From assembly GCA_024275855.1 (NCBI GenBank), contig JAJRYL010000058.1:1-9971 (forward strand): a DNA stretch of 9,971 bases. Reading direction: 5' to 3'. The position numbers were made by a program, and so were the translations under genes. Each line of letters starts with the position of its first letter. Position 1 is the stretch's first letter. The DNA comes from Deltaproteobacteria bacterium (GTDB lineage Bacteria; Desulfobacterota; GWC2-55-46; JADFVP01). Shown here piece by piece: positions 1 through 6,431 of the stretch. The notes below the pieces were generated by a model, which saw only the letters and a list, made by a program, of their open reading frames with translations, ran no database searches and was not told where the DNA came from.

Positions 1-7
1 AGAGAGA

Positions 8-33
8 ACGAGACTAAAAAACGAAACTAAAAA
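8..33. repeat. 13-bp tandem duplication across the flgA stop codon
   Basis: ACGAGACTAAAAA (8-20) is followed immediately by ACGAAACTAAAAA (21-33), identical except for one base. The flgA TAG stop sits in the second copy and an equivalent TAG in the first. This looks like a slippage duplication; it leaves T-rich sequence just after flgA on the transcript. Confidence 0.7.
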
Positions 34-716
34 GAGACCCTTAACTCACCCGGCCCGACCACCGTACCGAAGACCTCTTTGCCGGACAGTGTACGCGCGC
101 TGATTACCGCGCCCCTCGCCCCGTTCTGCATAGCCTTGCCCATAGCGCGTACCATGAGCTTGTCGTTCTCGATTCTGAGCGTCACAACGTCACCCCGCTT
201 AATCAGGTTCATCGGCATAATATAACTCCGTTTAATAATGTCTCCGGGGTTAATGGGCCTTTTAGCCGTCATGCCGAGCACCTCTTCGAGCGAGCTGGCA
301 ACGGATTGCGAACCCCGTTGCTCCGCCCTTATAAGCTCTATGTCGTCAACCATTATCTCGTGCCCTTTACGCAGCGCGTTTACGGCTACAACGGCGTCTC
401 TAAAGAGCCTTATGTGGGCCGACGCCCAGAACTTCTTAAACTGCGCGCCGTCTTTGTACAGGCTTACCGATATAGTCACCTTGCCCGCTCTGGTTATGGG
501 GCGCGGCAGGGTAATACGTACAAAATCGTACTTGCCCATAGAGGGCTTGTAACCCTTAAGGTCTATATTGTCGATTCTGACATCGGCGCCTTTCCACGGC
601 GCAGCGTCTAACAACTGCTCGGAGACCTCGTGCTCAAGCTCTAAAATGTTAGCTTTAGCCACAAGAGGTAAAAAGAGTAAAATGGCAAGCATAATCAGAA
701 CTTTTTTAACAATCAC
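27..716 (-). CDS. flgA: FlgA, P-ring assembly chaperone
   Basis: FlgA is a periplasmic chaperone for FlgI during assembly of the P ring around the rod in peptidoglycan, so its presence indicates a Gram-negative envelope. The 229-aa product has a signal peptide (about 1-22, VKK followed by a hydrophobic core and likely cleavage after AKA). An N-terminal domain follows (about 24-105), then a SAF domain (about 107-167, ALRKGHEIMVDDIEL, RPINPGDII), then the C-terminal beta domain with IKRGDVVTLRIEN, GKAMQNGARGAVISARTLSGKEVFGTVVGPGEL. All parts are complete. The start is GTG at 716 with GAGG 6 nt upstream. Codon 229 is followed by TAG inside a 13-bp tandem duplication. The next gene in this usual order would be flgH, outside the window. 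Confidence 0.95.
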   Translation of the reverse strand: MIVKKVLIMLAILLFLPLVAKANILELEHEVSEQLLDAAPWKGADVRIDNIDLKGYKPSMGKYDFVRITLPRPITRAGKVTISVSLYKDGAQFKKFWASAHIRLFRDAVVAVNALRKGHEIMVDDIELIRAEQRGSQSVASSLEEVLGMTAKRPINPGDIIKRSYIMPMNLIKRGDVVTLRIENDKLMVRAMGKAMQNGARGAVISARTLSGKEVFGTVVGPGELRVSF

Positions 717-787
717 TTCTCACCTCTTCATATAGAACTTTTTCAGCCATAAACTATTATCTCTTAACCAGGCTTTATTAGCTGTAA

Positions 788-806
788 CCGGCAACCTCTT
801 TACCGG
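788..806. repeat. Small hairpin in the flgG-flgA gap
   Basis: CCGGCAA (788-794) and TTACCGG (800-806) pair in 6 of 7 positions plus one mismatch or wobble, around a 5-nt loop, 24 nt past the flgG stop. No T run follows, so it is more likely a transcript-stability or attenuation hairpin than a full terminator. The rest of the gap (717-830) shows no convincing promoter. Confidence 0.4.
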
Positions 807-830
807 AAAACAGTCAATCCGTAGCCGAGA

Positions 831-1619
831 TTACCTCTTCATCGAGTTCGCGGTCTGCAACATTTCGTCCGCCGCCTGTATCGCCTTCGAGTTGATCTCG
901 TACGCCCTTTGCGCGGCGATCATGTTGACCATCTCTTCAACCACGCTTACGTTGGACATCTCTAAAAAACCCTGCGCCAGTGTGCCGAGCCCGTCAATAC
1001 CGGGCGTTGAGGTCAAAGGGTCTCCCGAGGCTCCGGTCGGGGCCAACATGTTCTTGCCGATGGACTTCAACCCGGACGGGTTTATAAAACGGGCAAGTTC
1101 GAGATTGCCCACCTGAGTCGGCACCGAGGTGCCGGGCTGCGAGACAGAGACAATGCCGTCGGCGCTTATCGTAACCGTTAAAGAGTCCGCAGGGATAGTT
1201 ATCGCCGGCTCTATAAGGTAACCGTCTGAGGTTACGAGCCTGCCGTCTTTATCGACCTTGAACTCACCCGTTCTTGTGTAGGAGATGGTGCCGTCCGGCA
1301 TGGTTATCTGAAAGAAACCCTCGCCCTCTATACCGAGGTCGAAGGAGTTTCCGGTCTGGCGGAAGTTGCCTTGATCGAAGAGCTTTGCGGTAGAGACCAT
1401 CTTTACGCCCTGGCCGACCTGAATACCGGTAGGCACGATAGTGTCCTGAGACGACGATGCTACGGCGGCCTTCAACTCCTGATATAAAAGATCCTGGTAG
1501 TCGGCTCTTGAGCGCTTAAAGGCCGTGGTGTTGATGTTTGCCAGGTTATGGGCTATTACGTCTATATTGATCTGCTGCGCTTCCATACCTGTAGAAGCCG
1601 TCCACAATGCCCTAATCAT
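831..1619 (-). CDS. flgG: FlgG, flagellar distal rod protein
   Basis: FlgG forms the distal rod, the rigid shaft crossing the P and L rings, exported by the flagellar secretion system. The 262-aa length matches the family. Features are the N-terminal helix with STGMEAQQINIDVIAHNLANINTTAFK... (positions about 9-35), the FlgG-specific region with the LYQEL, PTGIQVGQGV and FDQGNFRQTGNSFDL stretches (about 44-95), the D1 domain (about 92-165, GEGFFQI, YTRTGEFKVD, LVTSDGYL) and the C-terminal GFLEMSNVSVVEEMVNMIAAQRAYE helix. The ATG at 1619 is preceded by a near-perfect AGGAGGTGG site. It shares a transcript with flgF and probably flgA, 114 nt further on. Confidence 0.97.
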   Translation of the reverse strand: MIRALWTASTGMEAQQINIDVIAHNLANINTTAFKRSRADYQDLLYQELKAAVASSSQDTIVPTGIQVGQGVKMVSTAKLFDQGNFRQTGNSFDLGIEGEGFFQITMPDGTISYTRTGEFKVDKDGRLVTSDGYLIEPAITIPADSLTVTISADGIVSVSQPGTSVPTQVGNLELARFINPSGLKSIGKNMLAPTGASGDPLTSTPGIDGLGTLAQGFLEMSNVSVVEEMVNMIAAQRAYEINSKAIQAADEMLQTANSMKR

Positions 1620-1665
1620 ACCTTGCCACCTCCTGTTTCAATCGAATTCTAAAGTACCGAAACCG

Positions 1666-2376
1666 CTATATCTTGCCGACTTCGTCAATAGCCTTTCGCG
1701 TTATTTCGTCTATCGTCTGTATCATCTTGGCCTGAGACTCGTAAGAGCGCATGCACTCGATCATGGTCGTCATGGCCTTTACCGCGTTCACGTTGGAGAC
1801 CTCAAGGTTGCCCTGTAGAACTTCGGTCAGTTCGTCCACCGGAGCATCTTTAACCCACGGGCCCGGAACGGAGTAGTAGTTGCCCTCTCTTACAAGCAGT
1901 TCCGGGTTTTCGAAGTTGACGATATTAAGCTTGCCTACCGTACCTTTACTTTCCGATATACTGCCGTCCGCGCTTACAACAACGGTCGATCCCTTTAACG
2001 TTATCTTTCCGCTCTCTCCGAGCACAGCGTACCCCTCGCTTGTTACGAGGCTTCCGTCCTTTGAGACCATGAAAGTACCGTTACGCGTGTAGCGGATTCC
2101 GTCCGGGGTATCAACCTCAAAAAAACCGTTGCCCCGTATGGCAAGGTCGAGGTCTCTGCCCGAACCTTTCAAAAAACCCTGTGACATATCTGTACTTACC
2201 TGCTTGCTTTCGCAGAAGTAGCGCGGCGCGCCGGACTTAGCGACAGTGGCCTCAAAGAGCAGTTGGCGTCTTTTAAATCCAGGCGTATTGACGTTGGCAA
2301 GGTTCTCAGACAGTATATTGAGCCTCTTTTCCTGGGTAACCGCTCCGGATAACGCCACAAAGATTGATTTATCCAC
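1666..2376 (-). CDS. flgF: FlgF, flagellar proximal/distal rod protein
   Basis: FlgF is a structural protein of the flagellar rod, exported through the flagellar type III apparatus, lying between the proximal rod and FlgG. The 236-aa product has the N-terminal rod/hook helix with NILSENLANVNTPGFKR (20-36), a central flagellar D1-type beta domain (about 78-150, including DLDLAIRGNGFFEV and YTRNGTF.V..DG.LVT..G), and the C-terminal helix with LEVSNVNAVKAMTTMIECMRSYE. It is shorter than FlgG and lacks part of the FlgG N-terminal insertion, which separates the two paralogues. The start is GTG at 2376, with GGAGG 4 nt upstream. It is followed 46 nt later by flgG. Confidence 0.93.
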   Translation of the reverse strand: MDKSIFVALSGAVTQEKRLNILSENLANVNTPGFKRRQLLFEATVAKSGAPRYFCESKQVSTDMSQGFLKGSGRDLDLAIRGNGFFEVDTPDGIRYTRNGTFMVSKDGSLVTSEGYAVLGESGKITLKGSTVVVSADGSISESKGTVGKLNIVNFENPELLVREGNYYSVPGPWVKDAPVDELTEVLQGNLEVSNVNAVKAMTTMIECMRSYESQAKMIQTIDEITRKAIDEVGKI

Positions 2377-2423
2377 TCTACCTCCACAAAGGGTTCGTAC
2401 TTTTAAGTATCTACCTTACACGT

Positions 2424-2440
2424 TGCAACTAATATGCCAA
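2424..2440 (-). promoter_or_regulatory. Sigma-54 (RpoN) type -24/-12 promoter for flgFGA
   Basis: The minus strand reads TTGGCATA-TTAG-TTGCA (2440-2424). GG and GC are spaced by exactly 10 nt and the -24 and -12 cores are intact; the two differences from TTGGCACG-N4-TTGCW are at less conserved positions. A start near 2413 leaves about 37 nt before the flgF GTG, which includes the GGAGG ribosome-binding site. The rest of the 218-bp gap (2441-2594) is AT-rich with a small GGAAG/CTTCC hairpin near 2540 and no clear terminator for the upstream gene. Confidence 0.8.
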
Positions 2441-2594
2441 CGTGCTATTTATACTTTTCAGACAATAAATCGGCTACTTAGAGAATCTACAAAAAAGATT
2501 AGTATAATAAGACCGGATGAAAGTGCCTGTTGTGTGCGGAAGTTTCTTCCTTTTATTGAACATTTTTTCCTCTTCGGCCCTTACCCTGCGTTTT

Positions 2595-3056
2595 TCAGTT
2601 GCGCAACCTGTTTAACGACGTTATAAGCTCGGCCTCTCCGCTTAAAAGGTCGAACCTTTTGACTACCTCGCTTACGTCCGCACCGTGGTTGAGCATGTCC
2701 GTTGCCCCTTCGTAAGTATCGTGCCACCTGCGTTGCTGCACGTGCGGCTCAACGCTTACCCGCTTAAGCGCCCTGTCGATAACCTTTTTGTTGCTCATAA
2801 GGCTCTCTTCAAGCTTTTCAAGCTCATTCCTTTTTTTGTCGAGTCTTTCGGTAATCTCCCTCGCCGCGCTCAGTTCCTCTTTTAACCTCTCCAATATCTC
2901 CGGGTCAAACTCGTACAGCGAAGAGTTAAGGCCACCGGCAACAGAAAGGTCGGCGCCCGCCGGGCGTCTGCTTTTTTTGTAACTGAAAAGCATAAGAAGA
3001 ATGCCGGCCATAAAGGCGACATCGACCATAGAAAGTATCATTACCCAGTGATTCAT
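2595..3056 (-). CDS. Membrane-anchored coiled-coil protein, DUF2802/SwrB-like
   Basis: The product is 153 aa from ATG at 3056 (162 aa from ATG at 3083). The N-terminus holds one membrane segment (about 5-24) followed by a basic patch (KKSRRP). A highly charged helical stretch (about 50-98) looks like a coiled coil. The C-terminal module (about 113-151) runs YEGATDMLNHGADVSEVV then LLSGEAELITSL, a helix-turn-helix-like pattern with a conserved-looking 'GEaELI..L' end. I recall this order from DUF2802 proteins encoded at the ends of polar flagellar/chemotaxis clusters (beside cheW in Pseudomonas) and from Bacillus SwrB, which promotes assembly of the flagellar export apparatus. That is an inference from architecture, not a proven relationship. 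It is a single gene between a terminator and the flgF promoter, with its own sigma-54 promoter. Confidence 0.75.
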   Translation of the reverse strand: MNHWVMILSMVDVAFMAGILLMLFSYKKSRRPAGADLSVAGGLNSSLYEFDPEILERLKEELSAAREITERLDKKRNELEKLEESLMSNKKVIDRALKRVSVEPHVQQRRWHDTYEGATDMLNHGADVSEVVKRFDLLSGEAELITSLNRLRN

Positions 3057-3061
3057 AAGAG

Positions 3062-3067
3062 CACCTC
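3062..3067 (-). promoter_or_regulatory. Ribosome-binding site that decides the DUF2802-like gene start
   Basis: GAGGTG stands 5 nt before ATG at 3056. The alternative upstream ATG at 3083 has no comparable site, so translation most likely begins at 3056, close to the membrane segment. Confidence 0.7.
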
Positions 3068-3127
3068 GCTTTACCTGCAACATGACATGAGCATGACACT
3101 GTTCTTAAGCGTCATACTATTGATCAT

Positions 3128-3143
3128 TGCAAGCAGCGTGCCC
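3128..3143 (-). promoter_or_regulatory. Sigma-54 (RpoN) type -24/-12 promoter for the DUF2802-like gene
   Basis: The minus strand reads GGGCACG-CTGC-TTGCA (3143-3128) against the consensus TGGCACG-N4-TTGCW. Only the first base differs, and the GG and GC dinucleotides are separated by the required 10 nt. Transcription would begin near 3117, about 60 nt before the ATG at 3056. The -24 element directly follows the T-run of the preceding terminator. Sigma-54 promoters need an enhancer-binding activator (FleQ/FlrC type in polar flagellates); I did not identify its site. Confidence 0.8.
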
Positions 3144-3184
3144 AAAAGAAAACCGGAAAGAGCGCACTTAGGCTCTATCCGGTT
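3143..3184 (-). terminator. Intrinsic terminator after the HDOD gene
   Basis: Minus-strand RNA folds AACCGGATAGAGC (3184-3172... left arm) with GCTCTTTCCGGTT (right arm to 3151), 12 of 13 positions paired around an 8-nt loop. A T-rich run follows (TTCTTTT, 3150-3144). It starts 29 nt past the HDOD stop codon and marks the end of the chemotaxis transcript. Confidence 0.85.
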
Positions 3185-3212
3185 ACTTTGTTCTCTTATA
3201 TTTGCTAACTAC

Positions 3213-4064
3213 TTAATATAGGTCGATTTCTTCTTTAAAGAGTTCTTGCACCTTCTCTAAAATATCTTCCATATCATCCTCATCTATCCCGATAGTCTCT
3301 GGCAGGTTACCAAAATCCACCTCATCCTCGTAGGCTTTTCTCCAACCTACGCCATATTTTTGACATAATTTGTCTGACAATTTGACTATTGCCACCAGGT
3401 TAGTCAGCCCCCTGTCCTTCGAAAGGTCTTCCTGATTATCGAAAGTATTGAGCATCTGCTCTATACTCTCAGGAAAACCCCACTTCTTGACAAGGCTCGC
3501 TCCGACCTGCCTCTGGGTAAAATCGAAATGCTCTTTTTCAGCCTCAGCGTACGGGGTGCCTTCGTTATACACACGCTCCATTACCTTGGCAAAATCTTCC
3601 TGAAATTCGTTATTGAGAACAACCTTTCCGACGTCGTGCAGCAGGCCGCCTATAAAGGCGTCCTCGGGATCGGCGGCACGCGTACTTTTAGCGATAAGGC
3701 ACGAGGCAAGCGCAGAACCGATCATCTGCTCCCATAGCAGCTTCTCGGCAAGCCCGAACCGCTTATACACATTCTTCATCGAGGTAGCTACAACGATATT
3801 TCTTACGGCATTTAAACCGAGCCTCAGTATGGCCTGAGTAAGGTTCTGGATATTGCTGTATCCGCCGTAAAAAGCGGAGTTCGCAACCTTTAGAATCTTG
3901 GTAGCGAGTCCGGGATCCGTACTTATAATCTTTTTGATCTTCTCGATAGAGACATCAGGGTCGTTCATCTGCCCGAGAACCTTCTGTGCGGTTGCAGGCA
4001 GAACAGGAAGGTCAATCGTCTTTTCAATTACTTCGCTAAGTTTATGCCCTTCGCCCGGTTCCAT
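3213..4064 (-). CDS. HDOD-domain protein, probable signalling protein
   Basis: HDOD domains are HD-hydrolase relatives found in signalling proteins, often near chemotaxis, flagellar or cyclic-di-GMP genes; most have no proven enzyme activity. The product is 283 aa from ATG at 4064 (288 aa from ATG at 4079). It is essentially one HDOD domain (about 8-205) with a C-terminal helical extension. Signature stretches are LPVLPATAQKVL, STDPGLATKILKVANSAFYG and a retained HD pair in GGLLHDVGKVVL; the later HF(D)FTQRQVGASL..KWGFP pattern also fits. The C-terminal 25 residues are very acidic. No GGDEF, EAL or receiver domain is attached. It begins 85 nt after the MCP stop without a visible promoter and ends 29 nt before an intrinsic terminator, so it is probably the last gene of the MCP transcript. 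Its role here is unproven. Confidence 0.9.
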   Translation of the reverse strand: MEPGEGHKLSEVIEKTIDLPVLPATAQKVLGQMNDPDVSIEKIKKIISTDPGLATKILKVANSAFYGGYSNIQNLTQAILRLGLNAVRNIVVATSMKNVYKRFGLAEKLLWEQMIGSALASCLIAKSTRAADPEDAFIGGLLHDVGKVVLNNEFQEDFAKVMERVYNEGTPYAEAEKEHFDFTQRQVGASLVKKWGFPESIEQMLNTFDNQEDLSKDRGLTNLVAIVKLSDKLCQKYGVGWRKAYEDEVDFGNLPETIGIDEDDMEDILEKVQELFKEEIDLY

Positions 4065-4071
4065 ATATATT

Positions 4072-4077
4072 CTCCCC
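4072..4077 (-). promoter_or_regulatory. Ribosome-binding site that decides the HDOD gene start
   Basis: GGGGAG lies 7 nt before the ATG at 4064 and overlaps the alternative upstream ATG at 4079, which itself has only a weak site. This favours the shorter start. Confidence 0.65.
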
Positions 4078-4149
4078 ATTCTCAGTTAAAGTATCCATGC
4101 ACAGCCTCGCACCTGTACCGCTCGATACGCATGAGAGGCCGATACAGTA

Positions 4150-5121
4150 TCAACCTGCTTTGCGAAGCGCAACACGCGAACGCCACCTGCCGCGCTTTTT
4201 CCTGCTCTTGTGCTCTTCAATATCGGCAACATTACTCCCGTTGCCGGCCAGAGAAGTATCTATAGTAAATTTAGAGACCAGCCCTTTAAGCTCCGTAGAG
4301 AGTTCCGCCAGCTCAACCGTGGTATTAGTGACTTCGCTAATAGAGGCGGCGCTCGATCTTGAGACCTCGGTAATCTCGTCCATACTTCTTGTTATCTCAT
4401 CAGTAGTAGCGCTCTGCTCTTCGGTAGAAGTAGCTATCTGCCTGACCATATCGCTGACGCTCTGCACACCAGTTACTATCTGGTTTAACGCCGTATCAGT
4501 ATCGTTAGCGAGCTTAACGCCGTTTTCCACCTTCTGCGTTCCCTCGCCCATAGCCTGAACCGCGGTGGTTGTCTCGGCCTGAATAGAGCCGATCATGGCG
4601 CTGATCTCTTTTGTAGCGGTCGTTGTCCGTTCAGCCAGCTTTCTTACCTCGTCCGCCACAACGGCGAACCCCCTTCCCTGCTCTCCGGCCCTTGCCGCCT
4701 CAATAGCGGCATTAAGCGCAAGCAGGTTTGTCTGGTCTGCAATATCGTTTATTACCGAGACGATAGACCCTATCTCTTCGGAACTATGACCAAGCTTCTC
4801 TATCATATCGGCTGTTATGGTGGTGGACTCCGAGACCTCTTTCATAGCAACTATAGTGTCTCTAACTATGTCGCCGCCGCCTTCCGCGGTACTCTGCGTA
4901 GCCGAGGTCGAGTCCGACGCCTGCTGCGCGTTCTTCGCTACCTCTATTACGGTCGCGCTCATCTCCTCCATCGCGGTCGCTACCTGCACCGTCTGTTCGG
5001 TCTGCCTGTTAGCGCCCTCTTCAATATTTTTAAAGGTTGAAGAGAGTTCGTTAGAGGCAGCGGCGAGATGATTGGCGGACTCTTTAATTCCAAAGATCAC
5101 ACCGGACATCTGCACACCCAT
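4150..5121 (-). CDS. Methyl-accepting chemotaxis protein, C-terminal signalling domain (frame-broken)
   Basis: This is the cytoplasmic coiled-coil half of the same MCP. The interval is from the first in-frame ATG; matching HAMP sequence continues upstream in this frame to about 5185, so the ATG is probably not a true start. The hairpin tip is the near-invariant MCP stretch around residues 125-163 of this fragment, including [20 protein letters not shown]. Two consensus methylation sites are visible: [10 protein letters not shown] (48-57) on the descending arm and [10 protein letters not shown] (230-239) on the ascending arm. Each arm is about 20 heptads, suggesting the 40H class with modest certainty. 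After about residue 290 comes a flexible segment and a strongly basic tail. The C-terminus has no NWETF-like CheR/CheB tether. It would interact with the neighbouring CheW and CheA. The full receptor would be about 694 aa. Confidence 0.9.
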   Translation of the reverse strand: MGVQMSGVIFGIKESANHLAAASNELSSTFKNIEEGANRQTEQTVQVATAMEEMSATVIEVAKNAQQASDSTSATQSTAEGGGDIVRDTIVAMKEVSESTTITADMIEKLGHSSEEIGSIVSVINDIADQTNLLALNAAIEAARAGEQGRGFAVVADEVRKLAERTTTATKEISAMIGSIQAETTTAVQAMGEGTQKVENGVKLANDTDTALNQIVTGVQSVSDMVRQIATSTEEQSATTDEITRSMDEITEVSRSSAASISEVTNTTVELAELSTELKGLVSKFTIDTSLAGNGSNVADIEEHKSRKKRGRWRSRVALRKAG

Positions 5122-5159
5122 ATCATCGACACTTTCACCAAGCGTAGTAATCTCGTCTT

Positions 5160-6233
5160 TTATCTCACGGCCAAAAAGCTGACCTTTATGCCCGTTCTGC
5201 TCGCAAGGTTACCGAGAGCAAAATCGCTGACGGTATCTTTAACCTTAAGCACGGGTTTTATGATGTTTTTATTGGCGCTCCACATAAAGTATATAGCAAG
5301 TATCACGGAAAGCGAGACGGTAAGCGCCATAATCAGGATACCGGTCATAGCGGCGGAGCGCGCCTTAGAGGCTATAAGCAACGTGAACACCTGTGTAGCC
5401 TTGATAATTCTCGGTGTATTCTCATTTGAAAGCTGTTGAAGTTTAGCGGCGAAAATATCTTTAGAGAGCATGGTTTCCGTTATTGTATCTTTTCTCTTGT
5501 TCCATACATTATCTATAACAGAAAGCTGTTCGAGCAGGCCGGGATCTTCAACGGCCTTAAGCCCGAGTTCATCGGACCCGTACTTAAGCCCGATAAGGGT
5601 GTAATCAAAACCGCTTACGGTCTCGTCGATATTAGCCCTTACCTTATCGAGGTCGTAATTAGACTTTGAGTAACGTTCGAGCAGGTAAGAGAGGTTTACG
5701 GTACGCATTCTTTGCAGGCCCGCGAGATTTATGCTCTTTGAATACGCCCGGTCTTTAAGGGCCACAAAACCAGCGACCGCCTCGTTAAAGAGATTAACCA
5801 TAGGGTAGGTCCCCGTCTCTATCTCTAAAAGCGCGTCAGTTAGCGAGTCTCCGCTGGCCATGGCCGTATCAAGCGCGCTACGCATAGACGCCCACTCTTT
5901 GCTTACATTGCCAAGGCTCGCTATTACCTCCGGGTCGGTCACGGCTGAAAAATCATTAGTGCCCATTTTAAACCCGTCTATTACCTTACCGTACTCTTTC
6001 TTCATATCCTGAAAAACGGTCTCAAGCCCCTCTTCGCCATTCAATATATGACGATTTAGAGTATAACTTAATTCTATCGCCCGCTTACGCAAAGAACTCG
6101 CCTCTTCTACCTGCGCGTACTTCTGGCTCATTCCGCTTACAACATAATAAACAATGGGCAACTGTATTACAAAAAGAACAATTAAGAATATATAACTTCC
6201 GAAAAAACGTGCTTTAACCGAGTGCAAGTCCAA
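5160..6233 (-). CDS. Methyl-accepting chemotaxis protein, N-terminal part (frame-broken): PilJ-like sensor and HAMP start
   Basis: This is the sensory half of an MCP, 357 codons before a frame change leads to a stop at 5160. It has a first membrane segment (about 12-33), a periplasmic region (about 34-295), a second membrane segment (about 296-318), and the beginning of a HAMP domain ([15 protein letters not shown] onward). The periplasmic part contains two related helical modules, about 44-122 and 168-252. Both show an 'L(R/Q)...LSY.L.R(H/Y)' helix, then a hydrophobic-x-G-(F/L)-K-(M/Y)-G turn, then 'DP..(I/L)..L......W...(R/K)..'. This resembles the PilJ-type sensor family. The start is TTG at 6233 with AGGAGGTG 4 nt upstream. 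After about residue 349 the frame departs from the HAMP consensus. The ligand cannot be inferred. Confidence 0.85.
   Translation of the reverse strand: MDLHSVKARFFGSYIFLIVLFVIQLPIVYYVVSGMSQKYAQVEEASSLRKRAIELSYTLNRHILNGEEGLETVFQDMKKEYGKVIDGFKMGTNDFSAVTDPEVIASLGNVSKEWASMRSALDTAMASGDSLTDALLEIETGTYPMVNLFNEAVAGFVALKDRAYSKSINLAGLQRMRTVNLSYLLERYSKSNYDLDKVRANIDETVSGFDYTLIGLKYGSDELGLKAVEDPGLLEQLSVIDNVWNKRKDTITETMLSKDIFAAKLQQLSNENTPRIIKATQVFTLLIASKARSAAMTGILIMALTVSLSVILAIYFMWSANKNIIKPVLKVKDTVSDFALGNLASRTGIKVSFLAVR
5170..5190 (-). other. Apparent one-base frameshift site within the MCP HAMP domain
   Basis: Upstream the reading frame ends ...LASRTGIK then VSFLAVR-stop. The frame one base back reads ...[19 protein letters not shown] and continues unbroken into the signalling domain. 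DEI..LGES is the expected second HAMP helix. Restoring one base in the minus-strand AAAGG run (5187-5183) would give [14 protein letters not shown]; restoring one T in the T5 run (5177-5173) would give [14 protein letters not shown]. Both are homopolymer-type contexts typical of sequencing or replication errors. Confidence 0.8.
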
Positions 6234-6254
6234 TACGCACCTCCTGATTCGTGA

Positions 6255-6286
6255 GATATAAAGTGAGCAGAGAGCATCAATGTCAA
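6255..6286 (-). promoter_or_regulatory. Possible sigma-70-type promoter for the MCP gene
   Basis: On the minus strand a perfect -35 hexamer TTGACA (6286-6281) is followed by the T/A-rich stretch TTTATATC ending at 6255. The best -10-like hexamers lie 18-20 nt downstream, which is longer than ideal and they match only partly. A start near 6248 would leave a short leader just ahead of the strong AGGAGGTG (6245-6238). Weak call. Confidence 0.3.
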
Positions 6287-6431
6287 CGTATTACCAGTAT
6301 GAATTTCAACGATGTATTTTAGCGTGGTTATGTTTCGGCAAAAGCGGAAACCGTATCTATTTAATTTATTTTACACACTTGCCTTTCTAAAAGATTGCGG
6401 TTTACATTAATATTCAACCCCTCCGTGTTTA

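Noticed and set aside
855..871. Sigma-54-like CGGACGAAATGTTGCA inside the end of flgG
   Set aside because: Spacing is right but the -24 half is poor, and the bases encode the conserved DEMLQTA helix of FlgG, which explains the sequence.
4160..4172. Perfect 5-bp hairpin TTGCG-AAG-CGCAA near the MCP stop
   Set aside because: It lies inside the coding sequence, has no T run after it on the minus strand, and is short enough to be chance.
4097..4558. Long plus-strand open frame opposite the MCP signalling domain
   Set aside because: It is low-complexity (Ser/Val/Leu-rich), has no recognisable domain, and is the complement of a strongly conserved coding region.
5160..5185. Programmed -1 ribosomal frameshifting in the MCP gene
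   Set aside because: C-TTT-TTG is only a partial match to a slippery heptamer, no clear stimulatory hairpin was seen, and MCPs are not known to use recoding. A simple indel is preferred, though not excluded.
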